NCBI RefSeq assembly: GCF_030272615.1
Contig: NC_081412.1
Span: 477,871,657-477,935,656, forward strand
Direction of reading: 5' to 3'
Length of the DNA: 64,000 nucleotides
Source of the DNA: Cryptomeria japonica
Taxonomy: Eukaryota; Streptophyta; Pinopsida; Cupressales; Cupressaceae
Below, one piece after another: positions 45,762 through 56,893 of this stretch. The position numbers were made by a program, and so were the translations under genes. The notes beneath the pieces were generated by a model that worked only from the letters and a program-made list of their open reading frames with translations, was not told the origin of the DNA and did not search any database. Each line of letters opens with the position of its first letter. Within the stretch, counting starts at the first letter, position 1.

Positions 45762-47077
45762 TGTTGACGTGTATTTTGTACACAATCATACATAGAATAA
45801 AATACCCAAGGGTACCTTATCCTCTCTTGAATAAAGTCTCTGATTGCTGAAGATGTCGCAAAAAAGGATCAATCAGGATGACTCCAAGGTTCTTGTATGT
45901 AGGGTCTCTACGTGTGGATAAGCTCTTTGTGGTATGATGTGATTTGCTGGAATCACAAGGGGACTTACATTTGATGCCTGAACTTTTGATTTGCTTTGAA
46001 TATTGCTGGAACACAGGATTTTCACTAGCTTAGATTTGAAAAAAGGAAAAAAGACGAGGGCGAGGAGAGGATCTAATCCTAACACTAAGAATGTAAGAGC
46101 AATGAATGATCTTTGATGAAATTCTAACTAAGTCTTGTTTTGACATCATAGGAACATCTCCACAAGGTTAGTGCAATCTTTGAAGGAAAGCTTTATGATG
46201 TTCAAATCATCACTGCAGGCATAGACACCATCAGGTTGATGCATATTGATGAAGAAGCGACAATTGAAGTTAAGCTTAAGCTGAATGATTCCAGTTGACT
46301 ACGCAAGGCAAGTCTGCAATCAACAAACTGCTAGTAGTATGGATATACGAATTTCACCATCAATCAAGCACATTTCTTCCACTCATCTAATCATAAAATC
46401 AAACATGAGAAGTATAAAGACCATGCAAATTGTCGAATCGACCCATAAATTTCACCATTTCTTCAATGAAGTTACAAGTCTTTTACAACAACATCTTGGC
46501 AACAATCTTTGCCTTCTCTCTCTACTCTACTCTAATTGCTATTCTCTCTCTATCTTCTAACTGCTTCCAACTATTCCTAACTATTCTAACTATTGCTAAT
46601 TACCTTTACAAAATGAAATGCCAGGGCTTATATAGTGCCCTCAATACAATTCGATGGCTTAGATCAATTCGAGATCAATGGCCAAGATTTTACAATGAAA
46701 ACCCTAATTAGGGTTTGTTACAACCATTACATAACATTTAATGCTTGACCAATGATAAAATTGTATTGCTTGGACACATGTCCTCTCTAGAAAATTCGAC
46801 CAATGAATAGCCGGGGTAGGTACATAGAAGTTTGTGCCACCTTCCATGAGTTAGGTACATTGAATCTGGAAATGCTGAGGTGGACCACACTGACTGGATG
46901 AGCGATGACTGGGATGCCACCTCGTCTGACACTTGTAACTTGGTAAAATATTCAACTTGGTGTTGTTGAGAAGCTAGTTTTAATTAATTCATCTGGAACT
47001 ATCTGCTTCTTCAACGAACCCTTGTTCTAACTTCTTGTGTCCTTGATGTGCAGGATGATGATGTACCTTGCCCTTAG
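45762..47077 (-). repeat. gypsy B 3' LTR, truncated (3' ~1.3 kb only)
   Basis: Aligns with 53323-54640 of the 5' LTR. The first ~160 bp and 46560-47077 are very similar to the other LTR; about 45925-46560 is far more diverged. Similarity ends around 47071-47090, where pol begins. TATA-like TTATATAG at 46628-46635 lies between GGGC and GCCC. Confidence 0.85.
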
Positions 47078-48905
47078 GATCTGGTGAGCTGTAGCGAGGT
47101 TGGCTCCATGTCCGGTCCCAAACTTGGAATGAAAATGTTCTATTATTTGTTTGGCCTCCTCTTTGCCAACACACCTCAGAGATATTCCTTCGTGATTTCT
47201 GCGATATAGAACGGATCCTTGAAGCATATAATGTTGACACTTAATTCTTAGTGCTCTTTTCTGCGTGGGTGTCATGCGAGCAGGACATTTGTTGTTAAGC
47301 AGGTATGTCACAATATCTTTGTACCATTCATCGGGGGTGACATCCTCTAACTTATAAATTTGTTGGACTAATCCTGGTCCGTCAATTGCCAATGTCTGCG
47401 CCAAAGCTTGTCCCCGAACAAGTTTCATGGGCTGGATTTCGATATCGAATTCTTGGATAATGGCGACCCACTTTCCTCTTCTTTCTCCTAATTCACTTTG
47501 CAAGAGGAGGGTCTTGACTGCAGCATCTGGCACTATTGCATAAATCTTGGCCCTTAGGAGGTAATGTCTGAATTTTTTAACGGCCTTTACTAGCGCGTAT
47601 GCTTGTTTCTCAATGTTGGGATATCTGAGTTCCGCATCTTTCAGTGGGGTGCTCATGAATGCAATTGGATTCTCGTCCCTTTCTTCACTTCTCTGGGTGA
47701 GAATAGCGGCACAAGTGTAGTCAGAAGCGAAGGAATATAGATAGAAGGGCTTGAGGTAATCAGGGCTGATCAAAACTGGCGCTTCTGCAATTGCCGTCTT
47801 TATCTCCTCGAATGCCCTTTTGGCCTGGGGTGACCACTCGATCTTTGCATCTTTCTTCAGCATTTCGTTCAAAGGTCTGACTATCTCAGCAAATCCGGTG
47901 ATGAATTTTCTGACAAAGTTTATCTTGTCGAAAAATGATTTGAGTTCCTTCTTACTAGCCGGCAAATTGATAGTGGATATAGCCTTTACTCTTTCAGGAT
48001 CGATGGAGATTCCTCTTTCTGAAATGACATGTCCTAAAAGTTTTCCTTCTGTTACCCCAAATATGCATTTCTTCGGGTTGAGAGATACACCATATCTTTT
48101 GCACCTTTGGAAGACTCTTCTCAAGTCATCCACATGATCTTCTCTTTGCCTGGAGAAAACTGTGATATCATCCATATATATAATAATGCATTTTCCAATT
48201 AAGTCCCTGAAAGCGATATCCATGGCTCTCTGGAATGTGGCCCCGGCATTGATAAGTCCAAAAGGCATTCTCTTGTATGCAAATGTTCCCCACTTGGTGG
48301 TAAACGTGGTCTTTAGTCGATCTTCTGGCTCGACCAGAACTTGGTTGTAACCTGAGTATCCATCCAGAAAAGACATCATCTGTGACCCATTGACAATTTG
48401 CAACACTTCATCTAGTGATGGTAGCGGATAATTGTCCTTTTCTGAAGCTCGGTTGAGATTTCTGAAATCAACACACAATCTAATCTCTCCACTTTTCTTT
48501 CTGACAGGAACCAGGTTGGCGACCCACGTCGAATGTCTTACTGGGAAGATGATCTTGGCTGAGAGCAGTTTCTTAACTTCTTGATATATCAGGGGCTCCA
48601 ATAAAGGATTAACCGGTCTCTGTCTCTGCCTAAATGGTTTGCTTCCTGGCTTCAAAGGGATTGTGTGAGTAATAATTGCGGTGTCATAAGTCTTGAGATC
48701 TTCATAACTCCATGCAATGACATCTGGGAAATCTCTCATGTTTTTCAAGATTCCATTTCTTTCAGCTGCGGTGCAAGATTTTCCAATAAACACATTCTTA
48801 GTTTGTATGTTGTCACCTACGTTGATTGTGTCACACATGTTTCCTTCGATGCTGTGGTTCTTCATCTCTTTCAATTTGTCAGGATCAAAAATTCTTTCTA
48901 TTCTA
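47027..48905 (-). pseudogene. gypsy B pol: RT, degenerate RNase H, truncated integrase
   Basis: Frame of 615 codons from ATG 48874, open upstream to about 48905. RT: VRKKSGEIRLCVDFRNLN, FLDGYSGYNQV with Asp171, and YMDD at 233-236, all catalytic Asp present. The following RNase H is degenerate: the usual TDAS first catalytic Asp reads SFAS (YLYSFASDYTCAAILTQ), as is known for elements that acquired a second RNase H. Integrase stops within its zinc-binding region (CVGKEEAKQIIEHFHSKFGT, then ATAHQILRA) and continues as LTR-encoded RYIIILHIKDTRS. The frame is offset from the upstream ORF by a shift near 48900 that a single-base loss would explain, so protease, RNase H and RT were probably one ORF. 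Confidence 0.9.
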
Positions 48906-51348
48906 CCATCCCCTTTGGAATAGTGTTTGTCTTTAGATTCAAAACTCCTTCGGCATCAAATTCGGCTTCTCCCACTTCTTCCTCATTAATGATCTGGGCT
49001 AGCAAGACATCTGTGTTGGTTAAGAAATCCAATATGTGCTTGTCGTCTTCGAAAACTTGAAAATTGGTGATGTTATCTGAGACCAAAGGGACTGATGTTA
49101 ACTCAACTGTGAACTTCTTCAATCCTTCCATTGCTAATGGTATCAATGAGCTGGCGGCTTGTGCAAGGGAATTAGCCACTTGATTTTGATGCCTGTATAT
49201 AGAATTGATGTTGAAGGCCTCAAAACTTTCAATGAGGTCCCAGACTCGGTTTCGGTATCTGGTCAACCTTTTGTCATGGCAGACGTACTGCCTCCTGATT
49301 TGTCTTATAGCTATTTCTGAGTCTCCATACACTTGTAGTATTTTTGCCTTCTTTCTGATAGCCATCAGTAACCCATGAATCAAGGATTCATATTCAGCTA
49401 CATTGTTGGTGCAGGGAAATTGCAATCTGTGAGTGGCAAGGTAAGTTTCTCCTGTCGGGCTAATTAATTCGTAGCCTGCTCCGGATCCTTGTTTGGACTT
49501 AGATCCATCGAACCTTAGTGTCCATATTTGATCTTCCATCTCTTGGCCTTCTTGGCTTTCGGTTGATGCGTCGGATAAAGTCTCATCTTCTGAGGAGCTT
49601 TCCACTTCTGAATCTTGAACTTCTTCCATAATCAATATCTGCGGGACCCTTTTGTATACTTGCTCTAATGCCGTCTGGCACAAAGCACAGGATAGTTCTA
49701 AATGGATGGCGTTATGTATCCTACACCAGTTGGGAAGGAGCAGATCTCGAACGGATGCCAAGTTACCCAGTTGCACACTCTGCTGTACGTTTCTATGTAC
49801 GAACTTTCTGAAATTTTCAAACATTCCGTCATCTTCTTGGTCGGATCCTTGGTCACTTTCCACAATAATTTCTATAGATTCTATTACTTCTTGCTGACCA
49901 TCTTTATCTTGTATGTTTAGTATCATCAGGACCTCACCTACTTTAGGCTTGTATGTCCCTAAATCCGATTCTAAGAACAGGACTTCATTGTCTTCCCCAT
50001 ACTCGGTTATCATAAGTCTCAATCTTGGAGTACTGTCGATCTTGATTTGATTTGGGACTCCTCTCCATGGAAGCCACATGTGTGCGAAATCAGTCGACAC
50101 ATACCCATTCAATTTTCGCGACCAATCTCTACTCAGGAGCATCCCATATGAATCTGGAATATCTACTACTGATATGTCTATGAAATTCTGAACCCTTGGG
50201 TCCACGGCTAATTGCATGTGGATGTTGTTCAACTCGCCCATGACTGGAACTTCTGTCTTGTCTAGCTGAGTGACCTTTCTTTTGGTAGGAGCGGGAGTTA
50301 TACCTAGTCTTTGATAGACAGCCAGGGGCATCACGTTGCTGGAAGCTCCTGAATCATAGAGGCAATTGTGTAATAATTTCCCAAAAATTCTTACTGATAG
50401 CAGGAACGGGGCTGGTTCATCTTTTCCATGGGAAAGGGCTGAAGAATCCCCACTGTGTTCTTGATGTTTCACTTCATTGACCTTCGGATTGTTGTCCTTT
50501 ACTAGACCCTCTTCTTTTGAGTGATCAGTTTTGTTTGGAGATTTTCCTTTCTTGACCACATCCTTCTTAACGGCAATCTCCTTTTCTGGAAGGATCTGAG
50601 TAGTGGTGAGGCCGCCTTTGATAGTAGGTTGAGTTCTCTTAGTTTCGCCTCTTTTGAGTAACACCTTTCCTTCTAACATGTCTTCCTTTTTGGCTGGGAA
50701 GGTTACGGTCTGGACCATGCATTCGTCTTGTTCAGATTGCCCTTTGTTATCGGCTTCCTCTTGGGTCACATTGATGGTAGCTTGAGCTTTGTTGGCCAAG
50801 TCCTGAACATTTGACCTTACTGTACTAGACTCACTTAGGCTATTGATCACTGCATCTTTGATTTCTGAGATCTTGAGTAACTCATAGAGTGGTAAACTAA
50901 CTTTGACTTTCTTGAGCTCTTCCAACACCAACGTGGCTAGTCTTTTCATTTCATTGCCCATGGGGGGTGCAATATTCCTTTGTTTGTATCCTTGCGTGTG
51001 TTGTGGATATTCTGGATTGTTACTGGCTTGTGGATCCGGAGGAGTAGAGAAATTGTTCGGAGGGATCGATGTAGTTAGGGGTTCTTGATTTCTTTGATTT
51101 CTATGATAAACCCTTTGGTTCACGCCTCCTGAAGATTGGTGGAATACCTCTTTTATTCCTTCAACTAGGACACTGTTGTTCAAAGGTGGAAAATAATATT
51201 CTGAGTCTTCAACGGGTCCATTTGCAGATGCCGGTGGGAACTGGGAACCCGGAGGTACCATTGGTCTGTTAGCAGATTCTGGTGGAAATCTCCCATTTTG
51301 AGCTTGATTATCTTCTTCTTGTGAATATCTATAGCTTTCCACAATCAT
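48898..51348 (-). pseudogene. gypsy B protease plus additional RNase H
   Basis: 816 codons from ATG 51348. Residues 1-320 are polar, Pro/Gln-rich then Lys-rich. Protease: LYDSGASSNVMPLAVYQRLG with Asp332 and a downstream DSYGMLLSRDW. Residues 541-557 carry WCRIHNAIHLELSCALC, like the gag finger. Then RNase H of the plant/archaeal type: LRFDGSKSKQGSGAGY (Asp614), NNVAEYESLIHGLL (Glu652), VYGDSEIAIRQI (Asp676). The fourth acidic residue is replaced: QVANSLAQ has Asn726 where Asp is usual. So the extra RNase H lies before RT, whereas in the Tat/Ogre plants lineages I know it lies after RT and the first RNase H. The ORF is in frame with gag, separated by TAG 51361-51363 and four codons. Confidence 0.88.
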
Positions 51349-51360
51349 GGCTTGATCATA

Positions 51361-53238
51361 CTATGTAGTTGGGACCATTTCATATCCAGTAGTGGGTGGA
51401 TTTTCAAGTGGATCATTACTGCGCATTTCTTGCTGGAATATGTCGGCTGCGATTTTGAACTCAGGACACTGCAACTCAGAATGTTGGTTCGTATTGTGGA
51501 GTCTACACCAACTGGACAAGGCCGCTTCTGCTAGAAACACTTTACTGGTAGGAGGATTTTCTTGGTTCTGAGAATTTGGTGGGTTATCTAGTGGCGTCAC
51601 CACATTTCCATTATTGGGAGCCGTATTCCATGGTCTCCTCTGAAAGCCTTGGTTATTATTTCCCTGATAATTATTCCTGAAACCTTGATTGTTGTTTCCT
51701 TGGAAATTTTGATTGTTTGTATGTTGGCCGTGGTTGGCCCTCTGCATGCTTTGGAGTTGATTATTCTGATTCCTTAGATGAGTTACTTCGGTTGATAGTT
51801 TCTTGACTTGTTCAATCAACTCTTTCATTTCGTCCTTTTCTTCCTGTGTTCTTGATGAGTTTGTTGCATTTTGCAGGTACACAGGTTGTGCTGGTGGGGC
51901 TTGTGAAAGTGGAACTCCGGGATGAGGGACCAATTGGTTTGCCGGCTGCATGCTCGGGTATTTTGTTTGAGGAATCGGATTCATAACTGGAGTCTGGTTG
52001 GCCAAGGCCATACCAACTGCTTGCATTTGATTTGGAGCTGCGACAGGTCCCATGTGTAATAGTGGCCCAGTAATATTCTGTCCCATGTGCTTGCTAACTT
52101 CAATAGCCTTTGCGTACGCTGCATTTAGGTCATTCGGGATAGGATGTGTCCTTACGAACATAGTAGTGAGATGGTCCAAGGACCCATAGTAGATTTCCCT
52201 TGGGTCCGCAATGAGATAAGGATGCCGTAACATCGTGTATGCGCGGTGGAACCTATTGTTGAAAGAGGTGATTGGTTCATGCTCTCTCCTTCGGATTTCA
52301 ACAAATTGTCTATACAACTCGGCCGGCGTGGTTGGTATACCAAACTTAGCAATGAATGCATCCTTCATGGCGTCCCAAGTCCTGATTGACCCTATAGGCA
52401 AATGAATGAACCAGAAGTACGCTTCTTCTCCCAATGAGTAGGGAAAAAGCCTACATGCTACATCTCCATATTCGATTTGTCTGTTGCGAAGATGATCCTC
52501 GAACATCTTGATATGATCCTCTGCTGTACGATTGAAATCACTGACATTGAATTTGGAACAAAAGTGTTCTGGATTCTTTGGCATATCATGATAGACTGCA
52601 AATTCCAATGGTGATGGATTGTTGATTAGCCAAGTAGCGTCGTTAAGTGCATGAGGAGGAGGAGGAGGAGGAGGAGCACGGTGCGCCATCGTTCTTCTCA
52701 GAGTTTGAAAACTTGACAAGAGACTTGATGAACTAGCCTGGCTTGTTGTTTGGGAAATTGCCTGGATACTTGATTGGATCGCCGCTTGTACTTGTTCTTG
52801 AAGGGACGGAGCTTGTGATGGCTTAGGAGATTCCTCCAATCTTAGTTCAAATTCCTTGGGAGTATCTTCTCTCTTGACTCGCTTCGACCTTGAAGTAAAT
52901 TGGAGCTCACTTAGATTCTTGATGCCTGGTGTTGACCTTAATACCTTTTGATGTTTCTCGGGCGAGAAAGAACCAATGCGATCCAGCGTGAAGTCTTGGT
53001 CTTGCGGAGACTACTATAAGTTCCTTTGGTTGCGAAGCTCTCTAGCTGCGATTCTTCAGTGTTCTTCAGCCCTATCTTCTTCTTGTTCCAAGATGATTCT
53101 CACTCTGTTATACTCAGCTTCACTTCTCCTTATGTTCCACGCTAAGTGATTCAATCCTGAAACAATATCTTCTTGAATGTTACCTATCTCCAAATTAGGT
53201 TGCACTACTTGATTCAATCCCTCATGCAGCAACACCAT
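51361..53238 (-). pseudogene. gypsy B gag
   Basis: A frame from 53238 (MVLLHEGLNQVVQPN) runs to TAG 51361-51363 with three internal stops: TGA 53056-53058 (consistent with CGA to TGA) and a TAG TAG pair near 53010. The continuous 492 codons from 52839 contain a poly-Pro run, the retrotransposon gag capsid region (WLINNPSPLEFAVYHDMPKN, then LFPYSLGEEAYFWFIHLP and RREHEPITSFNNRFHRAYTM), a coiled-coil segment EEKDEMKELIEQVKKLSTEV, NNQGFRNNYQGNNNQGF-type repeats, and an unusual finger WCRLHNTNQHSELQCPEF (W444, C445) in place of the CCHC knuckle. Role: particle formation and RNA packaging. Confidence 0.85.
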
Positions 53239-53301
53239 CGTGATTCATGATCATGCTTGAAATGTATTCTTCTTTTTATCTTCGGATTTCGGATGTTCGA
53301 G
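53239..53301 (-). other. gypsy B leader between primer site and gag
   Basis: Very short untranslated leader; minus strand begins CTCGAACATCCGAAATCC. Confidence 0.6.
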
Positions 53302-53318
53302 CCCTCCTCCTAGCGCCA
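53302..53318 (-). other. gypsy B primer binding site, TGGCGC type
   Basis: Minus strand TGGCGCTAGGAGGAGGG begins four bases (GAAT) after the 5' LTR end. The TGGCGC start fits tRNAs other than iMet, as in Tat/Athila-type gypsy elements; I cannot name the tRNA with certainty. Confidence 0.7.
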
Positions 53319-54644
53319 ATTCTGTTGACGTGTATTTTGTACACAATCATACACAGAATAAAATACCCAAGGGTACCTTATCCTCTCTTGAATAAAGTCT
53401 CTGATTGCTGAAGATGTCGCAAAAGGATCAATCAGGGTGACTCCAATGTTCTTTTATGTAGGGTCTCTACGTGTGGATAAGCACCAGTGGTCGTTGTGAT
53501 TGCTGTTTCATCAAGGGGACTTACGTATCCGAATTGCAAGAACAAGATTTCCTAATACTAATGAATTCCAAAAAAGATCAAAAGGGTAAGGCTTGCAAAA
53601 GATAAACTCTAATCTAATCCTAAGAATGACTCAATGTAGGCTAGACTTGGCAAGATTCTACCAACTTCAGTATTGCCAAGGAATTACAACTTTACTGAAA
53701 CTGATGCGATCTTCTAAGGTGAATAATGATTTTCAAATCATCAAGAATCATAGGCACTACCATGAAGGTACATATCAATGACTCAATAATGAATGAAGGT
53801 TTATGCAATCCAAATATTTCCAGTCGACCACACAAGGCGTCCTTACAATCAGCAAGAAGCTAGTGGTTTGGAGTATGAATCTCACCAAAGATCAGGCCCA
53901 ACACTTAGTCCTTCAAATTTAAATACTACTTCGACCGAGAATGATTCAAGAAAGTAAACAACCATGAAAATAGCCACAAGAATTGCAATAAAACACCATA
54001 ACTTCAATATTTTATTGATCTCAAAGCCATCATAAACAACAATTGTTTGATATTCCTTCCTCAAAGCTCAATCTTGCTACAAAATAACTTGCTTCAAAAA
54101 CTCTAACTATTTCTTATTGCTCTCTCTTAGTTCTATCTCTCTATCTCTATCTATCTATCTATTTCCAACTATTCCTAACTATTCTAACTATTGCTAATTA
54201 CCTTTACAAAATGAAATGCCAGGGCTTATATAGTGCCCTCAATACAATTCGATGGCTTAGATCCATTCGAGATCAATGGCCAAGATTCAACAATGAAAAC
54301 CCTAATTAGGGTTTGTTACAACCATTACATAACATTTAATGCTTGACCAATGATAAAATTGTATTGCTTGGACACATGTCCTCTCTAGAAAATTCGACCA
54401 ATGAATAGCCGGGGTAGGTACATAGAAGTTTGTGCCACCTTCCATGAGTTAGGTACATTGAATCTGGAAATGCTGAGGTGGACCACACTGACTGGATGAG
54501 CGATGACTAGGATGCCACCTTGTCTGACACTTGTAACTTGGTAGATATTCAACTTAATGTTGTTGAGAAGCTAGCTTTAATTAACTCTTGTTCTAACTCC
54601 TTTTGTCCTTGATTTGCAGGATGATGATGTACCTCGCCTTGGAA

Positions 54645-54815
54645 TGCTGGATTAGAAGAAGTCGCCCTTGATGACGTTAGTCCAAAGAAGGCCGTCCTTG
54701 TCGATGCTAGGCTGGATCGAAGAAGGTCGTCCTTGTCCATGTTAGGCTGGAGGAGGTCGCCCTTCTCCTTGCTAGGCTGGATCGAAGAAGGTCATCCTTG
54801 TCCTTGCTTGATCAT
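54645..54815 (-). repeat. array of a ~35-bp unit in the gypsy B LTR, 4-5 copies
   Basis: GCTGGATCGAAGAAGGTCGT and CCTTGTC recur with small length changes (GCTAGGCTGGATCGAAGAAGG at 54706 and 54770). Confidence 0.75.
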
Positions 54816-55529
54816 CCTTGATGAGAACCTGCCGACTTGTAGATCCTCCGGGCTTTGGAGTCGCCATCTTGATACCTACACAACATTTCAAAATTAGTAA
54901 TATGTTTTGCAACGTGGAAATATAGACTAGAAAGAGGATTTAAGTTTTAAATTAGGAACCCTCATGATAAATCTTTGAATTATCATTTCCTAAATTTAAC
55001 TAAGCCACTTGAAATTGAAAATTCAAAATTCAAAATTGAGACTAGGAGAATCTCGCCATACCTCCACTTGAGAACTAAATCTAAGAAAAGATGTAAAAAT
55101 AGATGAATTTTGCTAGGCAAAGTGTAGATCAAGACTCCCTTTAGCAAAATGCGCCCCCTTTAGCTTGGAAAAGAACTCCATCTTCCACTAGCCTCTTCAA
55201 GATCTGGAAATTCGCCTTCAAATGTCTTCAAAAATCTGGAAATTATCCTCCCATCTAGCAAGAAATACGCCTCTCCAATGGCCTTCAAGATGAATCTCAC
55301 CTTCCTTAGTCTCCACACTTGGTAGAAATTCGCTCCACACAAGCTAGATTTCGCACCTCCTTCCTTGCTCCTCCAAATCGCATTTGAAATGATGAGTGAA
55401 TGATGGATTAAAATCGCTCAACACACCTCTCTTATATAGGCGCTCACCATTTCATTATCCATAGGCCGACTTGGTAAAATAGAACCAAAAATAAACAAGA
55501 ATTAAATAAAAGGAGAGGCCGACTTGAAA

Positions 55530-55719
55530 AATAACATTAAATAATACCCCAAGCGCTCCCATTTTATTTTATTTTTATAAAATAATAATAATTAATTTTA
55601 AATGCCTTTATAATTATAAAATCGAATTTTTTAATTATAAAGGCATTTAAAATTAATTATTATTATTTTAAAAAAATAAAATAAAATGGGAGCGCTTGGG
55701 GTATTATTTAATGTTATTC
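55530..55719. repeat. ~190-bp near-perfect palindrome in the gypsy B LTR
   Basis: Arms 55530-55621 and 55628-55719 (AATAACATTAAATAATACCC outermost) leave a loop of only a few bases. AAGCGCTCCCATTTTATTTT is shared by both arms. It may be a fold-back or hairpin element inside the LTR; no TSD seen. Confidence 0.85.
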
Positions 55720-55803
55720 AATGGATAAATCATGTTTTCCTTGGTCTCTTCAAATCATAAAATTGTCTTGATCCTGCAAGAACAGTGCAAATTTGAAATT
55801 CAA

Positions 55804-56630
55804 GCTTCGGTCCTTCAGTGAGGGACGGGAGCACTTTTGCAATTACAAGCCAATTCGTCCTTTGCTAGCTTCGAAAATTATCTTCAACGGATCGATTGCG
55901 TCTTCCTTCACCCACCTCAAACGTAAAACTTGTTTTTCTCTTGCCCGAATCTTGTCTTGAGGGAAAATCGCTCTGGTCCCTTGGAGAGGGACAGGAGCGC
56001 TCTAGCCAGTCACCTTGGTCCCTTGGAGAGGGACAGGGGCGAACTTGTTACTTAGGCCGATTTTCTTCATTGTGGCGTACTTAAGTTATATTCAACGGGC
56101 AAAACATACTTCCCTTGACCTCCTCAAATCGCGAAACCACTTAAATCTTGCAAGGATAATGCGAAATTGGAATTCAAGCTCCGGTCCTTCAGTGAGGGAC
56201 AGGAGCGATTTTTGCTCTTAGGGCCAAATCCTTTTTACTTTTCACTTCAAATTTCCTTCGCTGAGGAAAATAGCATCTCTTTACACGCCATGAATAAAAG
56301 TTCGAGTCCAAACAAGGTCTAAAAATGTGTATATGAATAAAATCGCTCTGGTCCCTTGGTGAGGGACAGGAGCAAATTTACCTTTCTAGACAAATACTCC
56401 ATCATTTCATCGTCCTTAATCAAGTCTGGATGCTCTATCACGTTCATTTTGTCCTCCATCATGCCTTTGATGTCTCAATTTGTCCAAACAAGGTTAGGAA
56501 TGACTCCATTAAGCTTTTTCGCTTTGGACCCTTGGTGAGGGACATGAGCGATTCGCCTTGGACCCTTGGAGAGGGACAGGAGCGAAATTCGCTCTGGATC
56601 CTCAATGAAGGACAGGAGCGAAATTTGACT
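55804..56630 (-). repeat. eight dispersed copies of a GTCCCTTGGNGAGGGAC hairpin module
   Basis: Copies near 55809, 55974, 56013, 56185, 56349, 56526, 56559 and 56594, each followed by AGGAGCGA or a variant. GTCCCT and AGGGAC form a 6-bp stem with a 5-nt loop in the best copies. Spacing 35-170 bp. Confidence 0.85.
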
Positions 56631-56787
56631 TTTCGAACTCTCTATCAGGACAAGTATAAGTGACATTTCCTTCTATCTTTCTTCTTTCTTATACTTTAAG
56701 TTATATTCCATATATACTTTCAGGATGTTTGAGAGTGGTTTCAGACCTCCAAGAGTTATATTGCAAAATCTAGTTTTTTGAGATTTT

Positions 56788-56893
56788 TCAGTTTCCAGAC
56801 TTAGTCAAATTCAAGATCAGGACATTCCAGACTTAGCCAAATTTCAGGATCAGGACTTTCAGACTTAGCCAAATTTCAGGATCAGGACATCAC
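56788..56893. repeat. three tandem copies of a ~33-bp unit near the LTR start
   Basis: TTCCAGACTTAGYCAAATT and CAGGATCAGGAC recur three times. Confidence 0.85.

Noticed and set aside
54600-54885. LTR start at 54885 (minus strand TGTTGTGTAGG)
   Set aside because: It looks like an LTR start, but the TSD and the interrupted gypsy A frame put the true start at 57048. No TSD partner fits 54885.
55804-56630. CRISPR-like array (hairpin repeats)
   Set aside because: Spacer lengths are irregular, repeats are degenerate, and the context is a gypsy LTR in a eukaryotic genome.
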